The notes: generated by a model from the letters alone, not told the origin. A stretch of DNA of 64,000 nucleotides from an uncultured Paracoccaceae bacterium (GCA_947488605.1 CANKZJ010000002.1:434001-498000); one strand, 5' to 3'. Shown: positions 7,953 through 18,313, numbered from the stretch's first letter. Program-made: numbers and translations.

Positions 7953-8594
7953 ATGAAAGATACAGCACCAATCAGCCTAGGCATCATTGTGGTCGCCGCA
8001 TTGTTTGGCATCATCGCAGCAGGCGTTGCGTTTGTCCTTTATGATATGGGTTTCCTTGGTTCCGCATTCATGGGGGTCGTCGTCGGGGGCATTGCCGCGA
8101 TTGCATTGGCACTCGGCTGGCGTGAACCAAGCGAGCGCCCGATGGGCACGGCAGCCACGGTTGCAAAACCTGCACCAACACCAGCACCGGCAGCGGAACC
8201 TGCGCCCGAAGCGGCCCCTGCGGCCGTCGCACCGACACCGGTTGCAGCAGCACCCGCGCCAAAAGCCGAACCAACACCAGCACCAGCACCAGCGGCCGCG
8301 TCAGACGATGGCACACCGCAGTTCCTGAGTGCGGCCCGCGAAGGCGGCCCGGACGATTTGAAGCAAATCAAAGGCGTTGGCCCGAAGCTTGAAAAGACGT
8401 TGCACGAAATGGGCATCTACCACTTTGACCAAATCGCAGAGTGGGGCCCCAAAGAGCAAGCATGGATGGACGACAACCTTGCTGGCTTCAAAGGCCGTGC
8501 GACCCGTGATGAATGGGTCCCGCAGGCGAAAACACTGGCCGCTGGGGGAACAACCGCGTTTTCCAAGAAGGTCGACAAAGGCGGCGTTTACTAG
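7953..8594 (+). CDS. Membrane-anchored HhH-domain protein in the nuo operon
   Basis: A 213-aa product with two N-terminal hydrophobic segments (about residues 8-28 and 33-53), a long Ala/Pro-rich flexible linker (about 65-118) and a helix-hairpin-helix domain (about 124-195, hairpin GVGPKLE). By hand about 44 of 71 aligned positions of that domain match the NuoE C-terminus. Such domains are labelled DNA-nuclease-like or DUF4332-like, but here the protein is tethered to the membrane next to complex I genes, so a protein-protein role is more likely than DNA binding. A start with GAGGGAGAA upstream is clear. Confidence 0.75.
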   Translation: MKDTAPISLGIIVVAALFGIIAAGVAFVLYDMGFLGSAFMGVVVGGIAAIALALGWREPSERPMGTAATVAKPAPTPAPAAEPAPEAAPAAVAPTPVAAAPAPKAEPTPAPAPAAASDDGTPQFLSAAREGGPDDLKQIKGVGPKLEKTLHEMGIYHFDQIAEWGPKEQAWMDDNLAGFKGRATRDEWVPQAKTLAAGGTTAFSKKVDKGGVY

Positions 8595-8609
8595 ACGTAA
8601 GCGATCACT

Positions 8610-8840
8610 ATGGCGCAACACGGACACACGAACCAAGCCCGATCAGGACAACGCGCCGCGTTGTTTTTGGCGGGCGTTGGTGTTTTCTGGGTCTTGGTGA
8701 CACTGATCGGGGAAGAATACGGCTGGTCCTTGCGGACACGGGCGCTTTTTGACCTTGCAGCGCTTGCCGGTTTCGGGTTTGCCCTGTGGCAGACATTCCA
8801 ACTCTGGCGCGCGCGCCAAAATGATAAGGGCGATGAGTAA
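8610..8840 (+). CDS. DUF5337-like small membrane protein
   Basis: A 76-aa product with two hydrophobic segments (about residues 17-36 and 44-63) and charged ends. It looks like DUF5337, a Rhodobacteraceae family that I recall as lying beside nuoF; the name is from memory. The TAA stop (8838-8840) shares its last A with the nuoF ATG, so it is coupled to nuoF. An accessory or assembly role for the NADH module is inferred from position only. Confidence 0.7.
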   Translation: MAQHGHTNQARSGQRAALFLAGVGVFWVLVTLIGEEYGWSLRTRALFDLAALAGFGFALWQTFQLWRARQNDKGDE

Positions 8841-10126
8841 TGCTCAAAGATGAAGACCGGATTTTTACGAACCTCTATGGGATGCACGACCGCACGCTGA
8901 AAGGCGCGCAGGCGCGGGGCCACTGGGATGGCACGGCAGCGATCATCAAAAAGGGCCGTGACTGGATCATCAATGAGATGAAAGCGTCTGGTCTGCGCGG
9001 CCGGGGTGGCGCAGGTTTTCCAACCGGCTTGAAATGGTCATTCATGCCCAAGGAAAGTGACGGGCGTCCGGCCTATCTGGTTGTGAATGCCGACGAATCC
9101 GAGCCGGGGACATGCAAAGACCGCGAGATCATGCGCCATGATCCACATACGCTGATTGAGGGGTGCTTGATTGCGTCTTTCGCGATGAATGCGAACGCTT
9201 GCTATATTTATATCCGTGGCGAATACATTCGCGAAAAAGAGGCGCTGCAGGCGGCTATCGATGAATGCTATGCGGCTGGCCTGGTCGGCCCAAACGCTGC
9301 GAAATCTGGCTGGCCGTTTGATATCTACCTGACCCACGGGGCAGGGGCGTATATCTGCGGCGAAGAAACCGCGCTGCTCGAAAGCCTTGAGGGCAAAAAG
9401 GGTATGCCGCGCATGAAGCCGCCGTTTCCTGCCGGCGCGGGTCTTTATGGCTGCCCCACAACTGTGAACAACGTGGAATCAATCGCCGTTGTACCCACAA
9501 TCTTGCGCCGTGGTGGTGACTGGTTCGCAGGTATGGGCCGTCCGAACAATGCAGGCACCAAGCTGTTTGCGATTTCCGGCCATGTGAACAACCCATGTGT
9601 GGTTGAAGAAGAAATGTCGATTTCCTTTGAAGAGCTGATCGAAAAGCACTGCGGCGGTATTCGCGGCGGCTGGGATAACCTTAAAGCGGTTATTCCGGGG
9701 GGATCGTCTGTGCCATGTGTGCGCGGTGAAAACATGCGCGATGCGGTGATGGATTTTGATGCGCTGAAGGAAAAAGGGTCTTCGCTTGGTACTGCGGCGG
9801 TCATCGTGATGGATAACTCTACCGATATGATCAAAGCGATCTGGCGGCTGTCCAAGTTCTACAAGCACGAAAGCTGCGGACAATGCACGCCGTGCCGCGA
9901 AGGCACCGGCTGGATGATGCGCGTTATGGCGCGTTTGGTCGAAGGCAATGCATCTGTTGAAGAAATCGATATGCTGCTCGACGTGACAAAACAGGTTGAG
10001 GGACATACGATTTGTGCACTTGGTGATGCGGCTGCATGGCCGATCCAAGGCTTGATCAAGAACTTCCGGGACGAGATTGAAGACCGGATCAAACATAAAC
10101 GCATGGCAGGGATGGCAGCAGAATGA
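8840..10126 (+). CDS. nuoF: NADH-quinone oxidoreductase subunit F (NADH-binding)
   Basis: NuoF (51-kDa subunit) oxidises NADH with FMN and passes electrons through cluster N3. The 428-aa product has the nucleotide-binding [14 protein letters not shown] (about residues 54-67), [29 protein letters not shown] and the N3 ligands [11 protein letters not shown] (about 345-355) with the fourth Cys in HTICALGD. All are canonical. Its start overlaps the DUF5337-like stop and its own TGA overlaps by 4 bases the start of a lipoprotein gene. Confidence 0.97.
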   Translation: MLKDEDRIFTNLYGMHDRTLKGAQARGHWDGTAAIIKKGRDWIINEMKASGLRGRGGAGFPTGLKWSFMPKESDGRPAYLVVNADESEPGTCKDREIMRHDPHTLIEGCLIASFAMNANACYIYIRGEYIREKEALQAAIDECYAAGLVGPNAAKSGWPFDIYLTHGAGAYICGEETALLESLEGKKGMPRMKPPFPAGAGLYGCPTTVNNVESIAVVPTILRRGGDWFAGMGRPNNAGTKLFAISGHVNNPCVVEEEMSISFEELIEKHCGGIRGGWDNLKAVIPGGSSVPCVRGENMRDAVMDFDALKEKGSSLGTAAVIVMDNSTDMIKAIWRLSKFYKHESCGQCTPCREGTGWMMRVMARLVEGNASVEEIDMLLDVTKQVEGHTICALGDAAAWPIQGLIKNFRDEIEDRIKHKRMAGMAAE

Positions 10127-10530
10127 TGACACGTGGATTGATGCTTGGCGCGGCTTTGGCGATGGCCGCTTGTACAACTGGCGGCGGCGGACGGTCCTTT
10201 GATGATCCCGCGGTGCAAAAGCTGTTTACCATGGCAACACCTGAATATTATGCGAATATCAGCCTCGCTAACAAGATTTCGCAAAGCTGTTCGCGCTACC
10301 GCTATGACGCTGCCCTCGATTCCCAAATGAACGAGGCCCGCAACGAAGTTGGCCGCGGATCACTTTCGGCGATTAGCCAACGTCGCGGGATCGAACTGGA
10401 AACAGACGTGAGCCAGCGCAGCTTTTCCGTCAAGCACGATGTAAATCTGGAAACAGACGACTTGTGTGCGGCTGGCGATGCAGAAGTGCTCGAAGGATCG
10501 GCGCTGAGCGCGATGTTGATCCCAGCCTGA
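10123..10530 (+). CDS. Putative lipoprotein downstream of nuoF
   Basis: A 135-aa product with a short signal sequence and lipobox MAAC (Cys17), a Gly-rich spacer, then a mostly helical soluble part containing two more cysteines (QSCSRY and DDLCAAG). It starts in the ATGA overlap with nuoF. I do not recognise the family. Export to the periplasm while being coupled to a cytoplasmic complex I subunit is odd and points to operon packing or to a periplasmic-side assembly role. Confidence 0.6.
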   Translation: MMTRGLMLGAALAMAACTTGGGGRSFDDPAVQKLFTMATPEYYANISLANKISQSCSRYRYDAALDSQMNEARNEVGRGSLSAISQRRGIELETDVSQRSFSVKHDVNLETDDLCAAGDAEVLEGSALSAMLIPA

Positions 10531-10542
10531 TAGATAAGGCCG

Positions 10543-10776
10543 ATGGCATTTCGAAATTTTCTTGATGGGGCCGCGAGCTTTGGCGCGGCCCTTTTCACAT
10601 CTGCGGTTTGCGGATTGCCTGCGTGGTTCACGGTTGTGGCTGTCCGTGCCGAGGTTGCACCGGTTTGGGCCTATGGCGCAGCGGCTCTTCTGGTGATGAT
10701 CGGTTTGGTTTTGACTTTTGCATTCGCCCGTAAAGGGTTGGCCGGTGTCGCACCCACCCGCCAACGGCGCAGATAA
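10543..10776 (+). CDS. Small two-helix membrane protein
   Basis: A 77-aa product with hydrophobic segments at about residues 10-33 and 41-64 and a basic C-terminus (PTRQRRR), which suggests the tail is cytoplasmic. It begins 12 bases after the preceding lipoprotein gene. Family unknown to me. Its size and position resemble the unidentified frames reported in the nuo/nqo clusters of Rhodobacter capsulatus and Paracoccus denitrificans. Confidence 0.6.
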   Translation: MAFRNFLDGAASFGAALFTSAVCGLPAWFTVVAVRAEVAPVWAYGAAALLVMIGLVLTFAFARKGLAGVAPTRQRRR

Positions 10777-10820
10777 CGTAAGGTGGATTTCAATCCACCA
10801 TCTCGAAGAGGATTGTAATC

Positions 10821-11273
10821 ATGCATCTTGCAGAGCTTAACATCGGACGGCTGATCGCCCCAACAAATGATCCGCGCGTGGCCGAATTTATGGAAAACCT
10901 CGACCGTGTTAACGGATTGGGCAAGCGTATGCCCGGCTTCGTCTGGATGATGGAGGGGTCAGGCGAACCCGGCACTGGCAATACGGATGCGCATATTGGT
11001 GACGATCCGCAGTTTGTGGCAAACCTGTCGGTTTGGGAAACACCAGAGCAGCTTCAAACCTTTGTTTTCGATACAGTTCACGCACGTTTCATGGCGCGCG
11101 GCAAGAAGTGGTTCGAGGGTCTTGTGCAAATGCATTTTGTCATGTGGTGGGTCGCAGAGGGCACGCAACCAACACTCGATCAAGCATTGGAAAAACTAAG
11201 CTACCGTGAAAAGCATGGTGATAGTGATGCAGCCTTTGGATGGGATTGGCTGCGCGCGCAGGCGGCGCAATGA
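10821..11273 (+). CDS. DUF3291 family protein, copy 1
   Basis: A 150-aa cytoplasmic protein beginning MHLAELNIGRL and containing the family-type core ANLSVWETPEQLQTFVFDTVHARFM and a following Trp-rich stretch (MWWVAEG). The fold is expected to be a dimeric alpha/beta barrel like antibiotic-biosynthesis monooxygenases; activity is unknown. AGAGGA precedes the ATG. The next gene is a diverged copy that overlaps it by 4 bases. Confidence 0.8.
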   Translation: MHLAELNIGRLIAPTNDPRVAEFMENLDRVNGLGKRMPGFVWMMEGSGEPGTGNTDAHIGDDPQFVANLSVWETPEQLQTFVFDTVHARFMARGKKWFEGLVQMHFVMWWVAEGTQPTLDQALEKLSYREKHGDSDAAFGWDWLRAQAAQ

Positions 11274-11740
11274 ATATGCATCTCGCAGAGTTCAATTTTG
11301 GGACTTTGCGCTATCCCTTTGGGGACCCGCGTATCGCGGGATTTGAAGAAGCGGTTGACCGTGTGAATGCAATTGGCGCGCGCAGCCCCGGTTTTATCTG
11401 GCGTCTGCCCGATGATGCGATGGAATTTGCACAAGAAGACCCATCCGGACCACTTAAGGATCGACCCAACACAGCATCAACATTGTCGGTTTGGGAAGAT
11501 GCGGCATCGCTTTATCAATTTGTCACAAAGACCTTGCATGCGCGTATTATGAAAGGTGCGCCAGAATGGTTCGTACCCGGCGATAGCGGCCATCTGGTTT
11601 GTTGGATGGTCCCTGTGGGGTGCCGCCCAACCGTCGCCGAAGGTCTGCAAAAGTGGCATGTGCTGCAAGAGCGTGGTGAGACCGAAGAAGTGTTTGGTGC
11701 CAATAGGTTAAAAGAACACGCACTCCAGTCTTCGGCGTAA
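11270..11740 (+). CDS. DUF3291 family protein, copy 2
   Basis: A 156-aa protein starting MNMHLAEFNFG in the ATGA overlap with copy 1; an in-frame ATG 10 codons upstream is less likely. It keeps the same landmarks (DPR, DRVN, PGF.W, STLSVWEDAASLYQFV, LHAR, RPT) but has diverged strongly elsewhere, so this is an old tandem duplication. The pair may form a heterodimer. Function unknown. Confidence 0.8.
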   Translation: MNMHLAEFNFGTLRYPFGDPRIAGFEEAVDRVNAIGARSPGFIWRLPDDAMEFAQEDPSGPLKDRPNTASTLSVWEDAASLYQFVTKTLHARIMKGAPEWFVPGDSGHLVCWMVPVGCRPTVAEGLQKWHVLQERGETEEVFGANRLKEHALQSSA

Positions 11741-11842
11741 ACATACCGATGTCATGGGTGTGTTATTGAATAGCGCTGTCTGAAGGGCGATGTCTTCTTC
11801 AACACAAAACGGTACCTGTGTTTGCCGTGAAGGAGAACAACA

Positions 11843-12247
11843 ATGAAAAAGCGTGTAATCGCTGGCCTCGTGGCTTTCGCCGTCGTTTTGTCGGCAGGCC
11901 ATCTTTCGGCACAAACCGCCCTGAAGGACGTCGCCAAAGTGCGTGACGGCATCGTTTTCACTGGTATGGCCTATGAGATATCCGAGGAATGCGGCAGCAT
12001 CGATGCCCGCCTTTTCAGGGGCTTGGGTTACCTGCAATCCTTGCGCCAACACGCGCGGGAATTGGGCTTCTCCAATGCCGAAATCGACGCATATATTGAT
12101 GACGACGCTGAAAAAGATCGGCTCGAGGCGATAGCGCGCGCGCAGCTAGCGCTTTTGGGTGTCGTTCCCGGCCAAGAAGCCACATATTGCGCCGTTGGCC
12201 GCGACCAAATCGCTGCAAATACACGGGTTGGCTGGCTGCTGCGGTAA
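11843..12247 (+). CDS. DUF5333-like secreted protein
   Basis: A 134-aa product with a clear signal peptide cleaved near HLSA-Q (about residue 23). The mature part has the motif EECGSIDARLFRGLGYL and a second Cys in ATYCAVG; these two could form a disulfide. I recall DUF5333 as a Rhodobacteraceae family found before nuoG; the name is from memory. GGAGAAC is the ribosome binding site. A periplasmic partner of complex I, or mere operon neighbour, cannot be told apart here. Confidence 0.7.
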   Translation: MKKRVIAGLVAFAVVLSAGHLSAQTALKDVAKVRDGIVFTGMAYEISEECGSIDARLFRGLGYLQSLRQHARELGFSNAEIDAYIDDDAEKDRLEAIARAQLALLGVVPGQEATYCAVGRDQIAANTRVGWLLR

Positions 12248-12385
12248 GGTCGTCGTTATGGGGCGAAAATTGCACTCTTTTTTGACAATCTGACTGGCAT
12301 CACGTGGCCTGTCGCGTTAGACACTCAGGCAACGCGCACGTCCCCTAGCGGTTTGCGGCGCGATAGGGAACACATAGGACACGCC

Positions 12386-14404
12386 ATGTCTGATCTGCGC
12401 AAAGTCGTCATTGATGGAAATGAGGTCGAAGTTGACGGGGCTATGACCCTTATACAGGCCTGTGAAGAGGCCGGGGTCGAGATCCCTCGCTTTTGCTATC
12501 ATGAACGTCTTTCCATCGCTGGTAACTGCCGGATGTGTCTGGTCGAGGTCGTGGGCGGCCCACCAAAACCTGCCGCGTCTTGTGCGATGCAGGTCAAGGA
12601 CTTGCGCCCCGGTCCAGAAGGCCAAGCTCCTGTTGTGAAAACCAATTCGCCTATGGTCAAAAAGGCCCGCGAAGGCGTGATGGAGTTCTTGCTGATCAAC
12701 CATCCGCTGGATTGCCCGATCTGTGATCAAGGCGGCGAGTGCGATTTGCAAGATCAGGCAATGGCGTATGGTGTCGATTTCAGCCGTTTCCGCGAGCCAA
12801 AGCGTGCGACGGAAGATCTTGATCTGGGGCCATTGGTTGAAACCCACATGACCCGTTGCATTTCTTGCACCCGCTGCGTGCGGTTCACGACCGAGGTCGC
12901 AGGCATTCACCAGATGGGCCAGACAGGCCGCGGTGAAGATGCAGAGATCACCAGCTATCTGGGTGAAACACTCGATTCGAATATGCAGGGCAATATTATC
13001 GATCTCTGCCCCGTCGGTGCGCTGGTCTCGAAACCCTACGCGTTTACCGCGCGCCCGTGGGAACTGACTAAAACAGAATCAATCGATGTGATGGACGCCC
13101 TTGGGTCCAACATCCGCGTCGATACCAAAGGCCGCGAAGTCATGCGGTTCTTGCCGCGCAACCATGATGGCGTGAACGAGGAATGGATTTCCGATAAAAC
13201 CCGCTTCGTCTGGGATGGTTTGCGCAAGCAGCGCTTGGACACGCCCTACATTCGCGAAAACGGCAAGCTGCGCAAAGCCAGCTGGCCAGAGGCACTGTCT
13301 GCTGCTGCCGCTGCGATGAAAGGCAAGAAAGTTGCAGGCCTTGTTGGTGATCTTGCGCCAGTCGAGGCTGCATTTGCCCTTAAGCAGTTGATCGAAGGGC
13401 AGGGTGGAAACGTCGAATGTCGCACAGATGGGGCAAAGCTGCCGATTGGCAATCGTTCGGCCTATGTCGGCAATGCTGCGATCGAAGATATCGATGACGC
13501 GCAGATGATTATGATGATCGGCACGAACCCACGCACCGAGGCGCCGGTTCTGAATTCCCGTATTCGCAAGGCTTGGTCCAATGGCGCGAAAGTAGCCCGG
13601 ATCGGCACAAATGATGACCTGACATTTGACGTCATCCAATTCGGTACCGGCCGCGACGATCTGGTTGGTTTGGCTGCAATGGACCATTCTGACAAGCAAG
13701 ACACCGCAGGCGTGATGATCGTTGGTATGGGTGCGCTCAATGAAGCAGATGGCGAAGCTGTGCTAAGCCAGGCGATGAAAGCAGCCGAGGCTGCAAATTC
13801 GAAACTGCTGATTTTGCACACTGCCGCTGGTCGCGTTGGTGCGATGGATGTCGGTGCCGTGACGGACGGTGGGCTTGGGGCCGTCCTTGATGGGGCAGAG
13901 GTTGTCTATAACCTTGGCGCCGATGAGGTCGACGTCGCACCGGGTGCATTCGTAATCTACCAAGGCAGCCACGGTGATCGTGGCGCGCATCGCGCGGATA
14001 TCGTTCTGCCAAGTGCCGCTTACACCGAAGAAAACGGTCTGTTCGTCAACACCGAAGGCCGCCCACAATTGGCGCTCCGTGCCAGCTTCCCTCCGGGCGA
14101 GGCCAAGGAAAACTGGGCGATCCTGCGCGCACTTTCCGCTGAACTGGATGCGACTTTGCCCTACGACAGCATGGCGCAGCTGCGTCAGGCGCTGGTGGCG
14201 GCGCATCCGCATTTGGGTGACATTGATGAAGTGGCGGAGAATGCTTGGCAGCCCATCCCTGTCAAAAAGCCGGGTGATGCGGATTTCCGCAACGCGGTCA
14301 CTGATTTCTACCTCACGAACCCAATTGCACGTGCGTCTAGCCTGATGGCCGAACTCAGCGCGAACGCAAAGGCACGTAAATCCGCGCCAATGGCTGCGGA
14401 ATAA
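12386..14404 (+). CDS. nuoG: NADH-quinone oxidoreductase subunit G
   Basis: NuoG (75-kDa subunit) carries several Fe-S clusters in the peripheral arm. The 672-aa product has [2Fe-2S] ligands C37, C48, C51 and C66; the His-Cys3 motif in [18 protein letters not shown] for N5; and RCISCTRC with a distant Cys in [10 protein letters not shown] for N4. The C-terminal half is a molybdopterin-oxidoreductase-like domain without cofactor. I chose the ATG at 12386; the frame is open to 12353. It starts after a 138-base gap that contains a TTGACA (12282-12287), so an internal promoter is possible. Confidence 0.96.
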   Translation: MSDLRKVVIDGNEVEVDGAMTLIQACEEAGVEIPRFCYHERLSIAGNCRMCLVEVVGGPPKPAASCAMQVKDLRPGPEGQAPVVKTNSPMVKKAREGVMEFLLINHPLDCPICDQGGECDLQDQAMAYGVDFSRFREPKRATEDLDLGPLVETHMTRCISCTRCVRFTTEVAGIHQMGQTGRGEDAEITSYLGETLDSNMQGNIIDLCPVGALVSKPYAFTARPWELTKTESIDVMDALGSNIRVDTKGREVMRFLPRNHDGVNEEWISDKTRFVWDGLRKQRLDTPYIRENGKLRKASWPEALSAAAAAMKGKKVAGLVGDLAPVEAAFALKQLIEGQGGNVECRTDGAKLPIGNRSAYVGNAAIEDIDDAQMIMMIGTNPRTEAPVLNSRIRKAWSNGAKVARIGTNDDLTFDVIQFGTGRDDLVGLAAMDHSDKQDTAGVMIVGMGALNEADGEAVLSQAMKAAEAANSKLLILHTAAGRVGAMDVGAVTDGGLGAVLDGAEVVYNLGADEVDVAPGAFVIYQGSHGDRGAHRADIVLPSAAYTEENGLFVNTEGRPQLALRASFPPGEAKENWAILRALSAELDATLPYDSMAQLRQALVAAHPHLGDIDEVAENAWQPIPVKKPGDADFRNAVTDFYLTNPIARASSLMAELSANAKARKSAPMAAE

Positions 14405-14415
14405 GGACGACGACA

Positions 14416-15456
14416 ATGGTTGAATTCTTTACCAACACCAACCTTGGCATCGTCCTTGTGATCTTGGGGCAATGTCTTTTGGTGTTGATCCCGCTGTTGG
14501 TTGCGCTTGCGTTTCTGATGTATGCCGACCGCAAGGTTTGGGCCGCTGTGCAGATGCGCAAAGGTCCAAATATCGTGGGACCTTTTGGGCTTTTGCAGTC
14601 GTTTGCCGACTTTCTTAAGTACATCGTCAAAGAGATTGTCGTACCTGCGGGTGCGGATAAGTTCGTCTTCTTCCTTGCCCCGCTGATTGCCTTTGTTTTG
14701 GCTGTAATTTCATGGGCGGTTATTCCGTTCAATGACGGTTGGGTCTTGGCCGACATCAACGTTGCAATCCTTTATATCTTGGCGATTGGTTCGCTTGAGG
14801 TCTACGGCGTGATCATGGGTGGTTGGGCATCCAACTCCAAATACCCGTTCCTTGGATCGTTGCGGTCTGCCGCGCAGATGATCTCATACGAGGTCTCTAT
14901 CGGTTTGATCATCATCGGTGTCATTATTTCAACCGGATCGATGAATTTTGGCGCGATTGTTGCGGCGCAAGACGGTAACGCGGGCCTGTTCAATTGGTAT
15001 TGGGTCGCGCATTTCCCGATGCTGTTCTTGTTCTTTATCAGTGCGTTGGCTGAAACAAACCGCCCACCGTTTGACCTGCCAGAGGCGGAATCAGAACTGG
15101 TTGCAGGCTATCAGGTGGAGTATTCTTCCACCCCATTCCTGCTGTTCATGATCGGTGAATTAATGGCGGTCGTGCTGATGTGCGCACTGATCTCGCTGTT
15201 GTTCTTCGGTGGTTGGTTGTCACCTATCCCGGGCCTGCCAGACGGCATCCTGTGGATGGTGCTGAAAATGGCAATGGTCTTCTTTATGTTCGCTATGGTG
15301 AAGGCGATCACCCCGCGCTACCGCTATGACCAACTGATGCGGATTGGCTGGAAAGTGTTCCTGCCGATGTCGCTGGCTTGGGTCGTGCTGGTCTCATTCC
15401 TTGCAAAGTACGAAGTACTCGGCGGCTTTTGGGCACGCTGGGCAGTTGGAGCTTAA
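14416..15456 (+). CDS. nuoH: NADH-quinone oxidoreductase subunit H
   Basis: NuoH (ND1) is the membrane subunit that forms the quinone channel together with NuoB and NuoD. The 346-aa product has about eight or nine hydrophobic segments, [17 protein letters not shown] near residue 40 and the highly conserved [20 protein letters not shown] loop (about 214-233) facing the cytoplasm. It follows nuoG by 11 bases and precedes nuoI by 3, a usual nuoGHI order. Confidence 0.97.
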   Translation: MVEFFTNTNLGIVLVILGQCLLVLIPLLVALAFLMYADRKVWAAVQMRKGPNIVGPFGLLQSFADFLKYIVKEIVVPAGADKFVFFLAPLIAFVLAVISWAVIPFNDGWVLADINVAILYILAIGSLEVYGVIMGGWASNSKYPFLGSLRSAAQMISYEVSIGLIIIGVIISTGSMNFGAIVAAQDGNAGLFNWYWVAHFPMLFLFFISALAETNRPPFDLPEAESELVAGYQVEYSSTPFLLFMIGELMAVVLMCALISLLFFGGWLSPIPGLPDGILWMVLKMAMVFFMFAMVKAITPRYRYDQLMRIGWKVFLPMSLAWVVLVSFLAKYEVLGGFWARWAVGA

Positions 15457-15459
15457 TCA

Positions 15460-15954
15460 ATGACGCAGATCGACTATACCCGCGCCGCCAAATACTTCCT
15501 TCTTCAGGATTTCTGGCAAGGTTTTCGCCTTGGGATGAAGTACTTCTTCTCGCCAAAAGCGACGCTGAACTACCCTCATGAAAAAGGGCCGTTGTCCCCG
15601 CGTTTCCGGGGTGAGCATGCTTTGCGCCGTTATCCCAACGGCGAAGAACGCTGCATCGCTTGCAAACTGTGCGAGGCCGTGTGCCCCGCCCAAGCCATCA
15701 CAATTGACGCCGAGCCGCGCGATGATGGTAGCCGCCGCACTACCCGCTATGACATCGACATGACCAAATGCATCTACTGTGGCTTCTGCCAAGAGGCCTG
15801 CCCGGTCGATGCAATTGTTGAGGGTCCGAATTTCGAATTCAGTACAGAGACGCGCGAAGAGCTGTATTACGACAAGGAAAAACTGCTTGAAAATGGTGAC
15901 CGTTGGGAATCCGAGATTGCGCGGAACCTAGAGCTGGATGCGCCGTACCGATGA
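15460..15954 (+). CDS. nuoI: NADH-quinone oxidoreductase subunit I
   Basis: NuoI (TYKY) holds two [4Fe-4S] clusters (N6a and N6b) that connect the NADH module to N2. The 164-aa product has two ferredoxin motifs: [17 protein letters not shown] and [17 protein letters not shown], each with CxxCxxCxxxCP. The N-terminal region is amphipathic and should lie on the membrane. The TGA overlaps by 4 bases the start of an unknown gene. Confidence 0.97.
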   Translation: MTQIDYTRAAKYFLLQDFWQGFRLGMKYFFSPKATLNYPHEKGPLSPRFRGEHALRRYPNGEERCIACKLCEAVCPAQAITIDAEPRDDGSRRTTRYDIDMTKCIYCGFCQEACPVDAIVEGPNFEFSTETREELYYDKEKLLENGDRWESEIARNLELDAPYR

Positions 15955-16478
15955 CCGCAACGCCAACATATCCTTTCCCTGACGATCTCAAATCAGAACT
16001 GATTGACGAGATCGAAGACATGGGTTCCGACTACGCGACCGGCACACTTGACGCTATTTTGCTCGAGGAGAACGGAAGTCTTGTGTCGCATGGCGTGACC
16101 AAGGAGATGTACGAGGGTCAGGTGATTTCTGCGCTCACGGCGGCGGATATGATCGCGGTGTCATTGGGGCAGGTGCCGACGCTGCTTGATGCGGACTTGC
16201 TTGATGTGATTGCTGGTACTGCGTCGGAGTTGCAAGAGATTGAGGGTGCCGCTGACCTTGCAATACGCGCGCTTGGTATCATTGCTGACCCTGATAGCGA
16301 TACATTTGGTGATTGCACGGCTGAGTTGCCGACACGTGATGACCTGATGGCATTGATCAATCCACTGCTGGACACACTAGCGGCGGCCAAGTTGCAGTAT
16401 CCCGGCGAATGGGATGATGCCGCACTCGCTGCGGGCACCTTCGAAATCACGATGGATATGGAGGTCGATGATGACTGA
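15951..16478 (+). CDS. Acidic protein of unknown function in the nuo operon
   Basis: A 175-aa, strongly acidic, probably helical cytoplasmic protein beginning [14 protein letters not shown]. There is no signal or membrane segment. The ATG at 15951 overlaps the nuoI stop (ATGA); an upstream in-frame ATG at 15903 would lie deep in nuoI. Its 3' end overlaps the next gene by 8 bases. I do not recognise the family. Coupling on both sides places it firmly in the nuo operon. Confidence 0.65.
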   Translation: MTATPTYPFPDDLKSELIDEIEDMGSDYATGTLDAILLEENGSLVSHGVTKEMYEGQVISALTAADMIAVSLGQVPTLLDADLLDVIAGTASELQEIEGAADLAIRALGIIADPDSDTFGDCTAELPTRDDLMALINPLLDTLAAAKLQYPGEWDDAALAAGTFEITMDMEVDDD

Positions 16479-16869
16479 TCAGAACCCCTTTGAAGCGATG
16501 ATGAAGATGTCTCAGGATTGGGCCAAGTCGATGAATGTCGACATGGATGCCTTTACGCCCAAAGGATTTGAAAAGCTTTGGCCGACCATGTCCAAAGAGA
16601 CCATGGAGATGTTCTTTGGCAATGGTTTGAACCCGGACGGTTTGGACGCCAAGACGCGGCTTTTACTGACGCTTGCCGGTTTGACCGTGTTGGGTGCACA
16701 GGCCGAGGCGCAGATCAGGTTGACGATCCGTCATCTGGTCGAGGCGGGTGCGACAAAACAAGAAATAGCCGAAGCGATTGCCCAGATGGGCATGTTCGCT
16801 GGCGTGCCGGCCGTGACGAAAGCCATGGAACTGGCCACCGAAGTCTTAGAAAAGGACGAAAGCGCATGA
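16471..16869 (+). CDS. Carboxymuconolactone decarboxylase-like protein
   Basis: A 132-aa protein whose second half matches the CMD/AhpD-like helical family ([41 protein letters not shown], then a helical [10 protein letters not shown] segment). The AhpD CxxC redox motif is absent, so thiol-peroxidase support is unlikely; CMD enzymes lack those cysteines too. The ATG at 16471 has GGAGG 6 bases upstream inside the previous gene. The stop overlaps the nuoJ start by 4 bases. The substrate, if any, is unknown. Confidence 0.8.
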   Translation: MTDQNPFEAMMKMSQDWAKSMNVDMDAFTPKGFEKLWPTMSKETMEMFFGNGLNPDGLDAKTRLLLTLAGLTVLGAQAEAQIRLTIRHLVEAGATKQEIAEAIAQMGMFAGVPAVTKAMELATEVLEKDESA

Positions 16870-17471
16870 CCGTCTTCGCGTTCACTTTTTACCTCTTTGC
16901 GATCACGACCGTGGCGGGTGGCCTGATGACGGTCGTCAGTCGCAACCCGGTGCATTCGGTGCTTTGGCTGATCCTTGCATTTTTGTCGTCTGCCGGTTTG
17001 TTCGTGACATTGGGCGCCGAATTCGTCGCGATGCTTCTGATTATCGTCTACGTGGGCGCGGTTGCCGTGTTGTTCTTGTTCGTTGTCATGATGCTTGACG
17101 TTGATTTCGCTGAATTGAAGGCGGAAATGACGAAATATTTGCCCCTGGCGTTGCTGATCGGCGTTGTCATTATGATGCAATTGGCGCTGGCACTTGGTGT
17201 GTGGGGCTTTGCGGATGGTGTTGAGGGTCGCATCGCGGCACCTGTTGGTGATCTCGATAACACGCGCGCATTGGGTCTGCTGATCTATGACAAATACATC
17301 CTGTTGTTCCAGCTTTCCGGCCTGATCTTGCTGGTCGCGATGATCGGGGCAATCGTCCTGACGCTACGCCACCGCGTCGATATCAAACGCCAGAACGTTC
17401 TGGAGCAGATGTACCGTGATCCCGCCAAAGCGATGGAGCTTAAGGACGTCAAACCGGGGCAGGGTCTGTAG
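16866..17471 (+). CDS. nuoJ: NADH-quinone oxidoreductase subunit J
   Basis: NuoJ (ND6) is a membrane subunit with five hydrophobic segments; the conserved [26 protein letters not shown] stretch forms the pi-bulge helix 3 that is central to coupling. The product is 201 aa. The ATG at 16866 overlaps the CMD-like stop; an open frame reaching 16578 is the CMD gene read in another frame. A secreted protein gene lies between it and nuoK. Confidence 0.97.
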   Translation: MTVFAFTFYLFAITTVAGGLMTVVSRNPVHSVLWLILAFLSSAGLFVTLGAEFVAMLLIIVYVGAVAVLFLFVVMMLDVDFAELKAEMTKYLPLALLIGVVIMMQLALALGVWGFADGVEGRIAAPVGDLDNTRALGLLIYDKYILLFQLSGLILLVAMIGAIVLTLRHRVDIKRQNVLEQMYRDPAKAMELKDVKPGQGL

Positions 17472-17477
17472 TCGGAA

Positions 17478-17948
17478 ATGCGCAACGTTGCCATCATATC
17501 AACTGCTGCGATGCTGATCGCCGGTCAGGCAAGTGCCCTGACGCTGGCCGATTGCAAGCGCACGACGCATGTCAGCCATGGCGGTGAATTCGGCCATACT
17601 GATCTTGGCGAAGGCCGTGTGATGTGGACAGATTGGTGGTCGCAAGAGGGTACGGCCAAGGGTTTCGCCCTTGTAGAATGCGCCAGCGGCGAGATGCTGC
17701 GTTTCTGGAGCGCCGAGGAAAATATGGGTCGCCGCAGTGCCTTTGACCGCACCGATGACGCGCTTGAGGTGCTGGAGCGTCATCAATCAGGTGCCCGCGT
17801 TTTTGCGACGTTTGAACGGATCGCGGCGGACCTGGAATTTATCGCCCGTGACATCGCGATCACGACTCAAACCGACGAGACATGCGCCTGTGCTGCGGCT
17901 TATCCCGCGCTGCGTGGCGAGAAGACAGAATTTATGCTGGCGGGTTAA
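17478..17948 (+). CDS. Secreted protein of unknown function between nuoJ and nuoK
   Basis: A 156-aa product with a signal peptide (cleavage near ASA-L, about residue 20). The mature part has cysteines at ADCKR, VECASG and ETCACAAAY, which could form disulfides in the periplasm. It starts 6 bases after the nuoJ stop. Not recognised. It is one of several exported proteins encoded inside this complex I operon. Confidence 0.6.
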   Translation: MRNVAIISTAAMLIAGQASALTLADCKRTTHVSHGGEFGHTDLGEGRVMWTDWWSQEGTAKGFALVECASGEMLRFWSAEENMGRRSAFDRTDDALEVLERHQSGARVFATFERIAADLEFIARDIAITTQTDETCACAAAYPALRGEKTEFMLAG

Positions 17949-18003
17949 CCCCGTACGCGACAGACAAAAGACCGGGGCCGAGTGCCTCAAAAGGAAGATA
18001 CGT

Positions 18004-18309
18004 ATGATCGGACTTGAACATTATCTCACGGTGGCTGCGGCCCTGTTTGTCATCGGGATCTTCGGATTATTCCTGAACCGTAAGAACGTGATCATCTTGC
18101 TGATGAGCATCGAATTGATGCTGCTGGCGGTGAACATTAACCTTGTGGCCTTCTCCAGCTATTTGGGCGATTTGGTGGGGCAGGTCTTTACTTTGTTCGT
18201 GCTAACCGTCGCCGCCGCCGAGGCCGCGATTGGTCTTGCGATCCTTGTGTGTTTCTTCCGCAACCGCGGGACCATCGACGTTGAAGACGTCAACGTGATG
18301 AAGGGTTGA
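18004..18309 (+). CDS. nuoK: NADH-quinone oxidoreductase subunit K
   Basis: NuoK (ND4L) is a three-helix membrane subunit. The 101-aa product begins [10 protein letters not shown] and has the conserved Glu in [11 protein letters not shown] (helix 2) and the second Glu in [10 protein letters not shown] (helix 3), both needed for proton transfer. AAGGAAG stands 7 bases before the ATG. A longer frame from 17737 is an artefact of overlap with the preceding gene. Confidence 0.97.
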   Translation: MIGLEHYLTVAAALFVIGIFGLFLNRKNVIILLMSIELMLLAVNINLVAFSSYLGDLVGQVFTLFVLTVAAAEAAIGLAILVCFFRNRGTIDVEDVNVMKG

Positions 18310-18313
18310 TGAT

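Noticed and set aside
8039-8416. Low-complexity minus-strand frame opposite the HhH membrane protein
   Set aside because: Ala/Gly runs are the mirror of the Ala/Pro linker.
12282-12310. TTGACA before nuoG as a promoter
   Set aside because: The -10 box at the right distance (TGGCCT) is poor, so it was not listed as a feature.
16578-16865. Open frame before nuoJ
   Set aside because: It is the carboxymuconolactone-decarboxylase-like gene read in the wrong frame.
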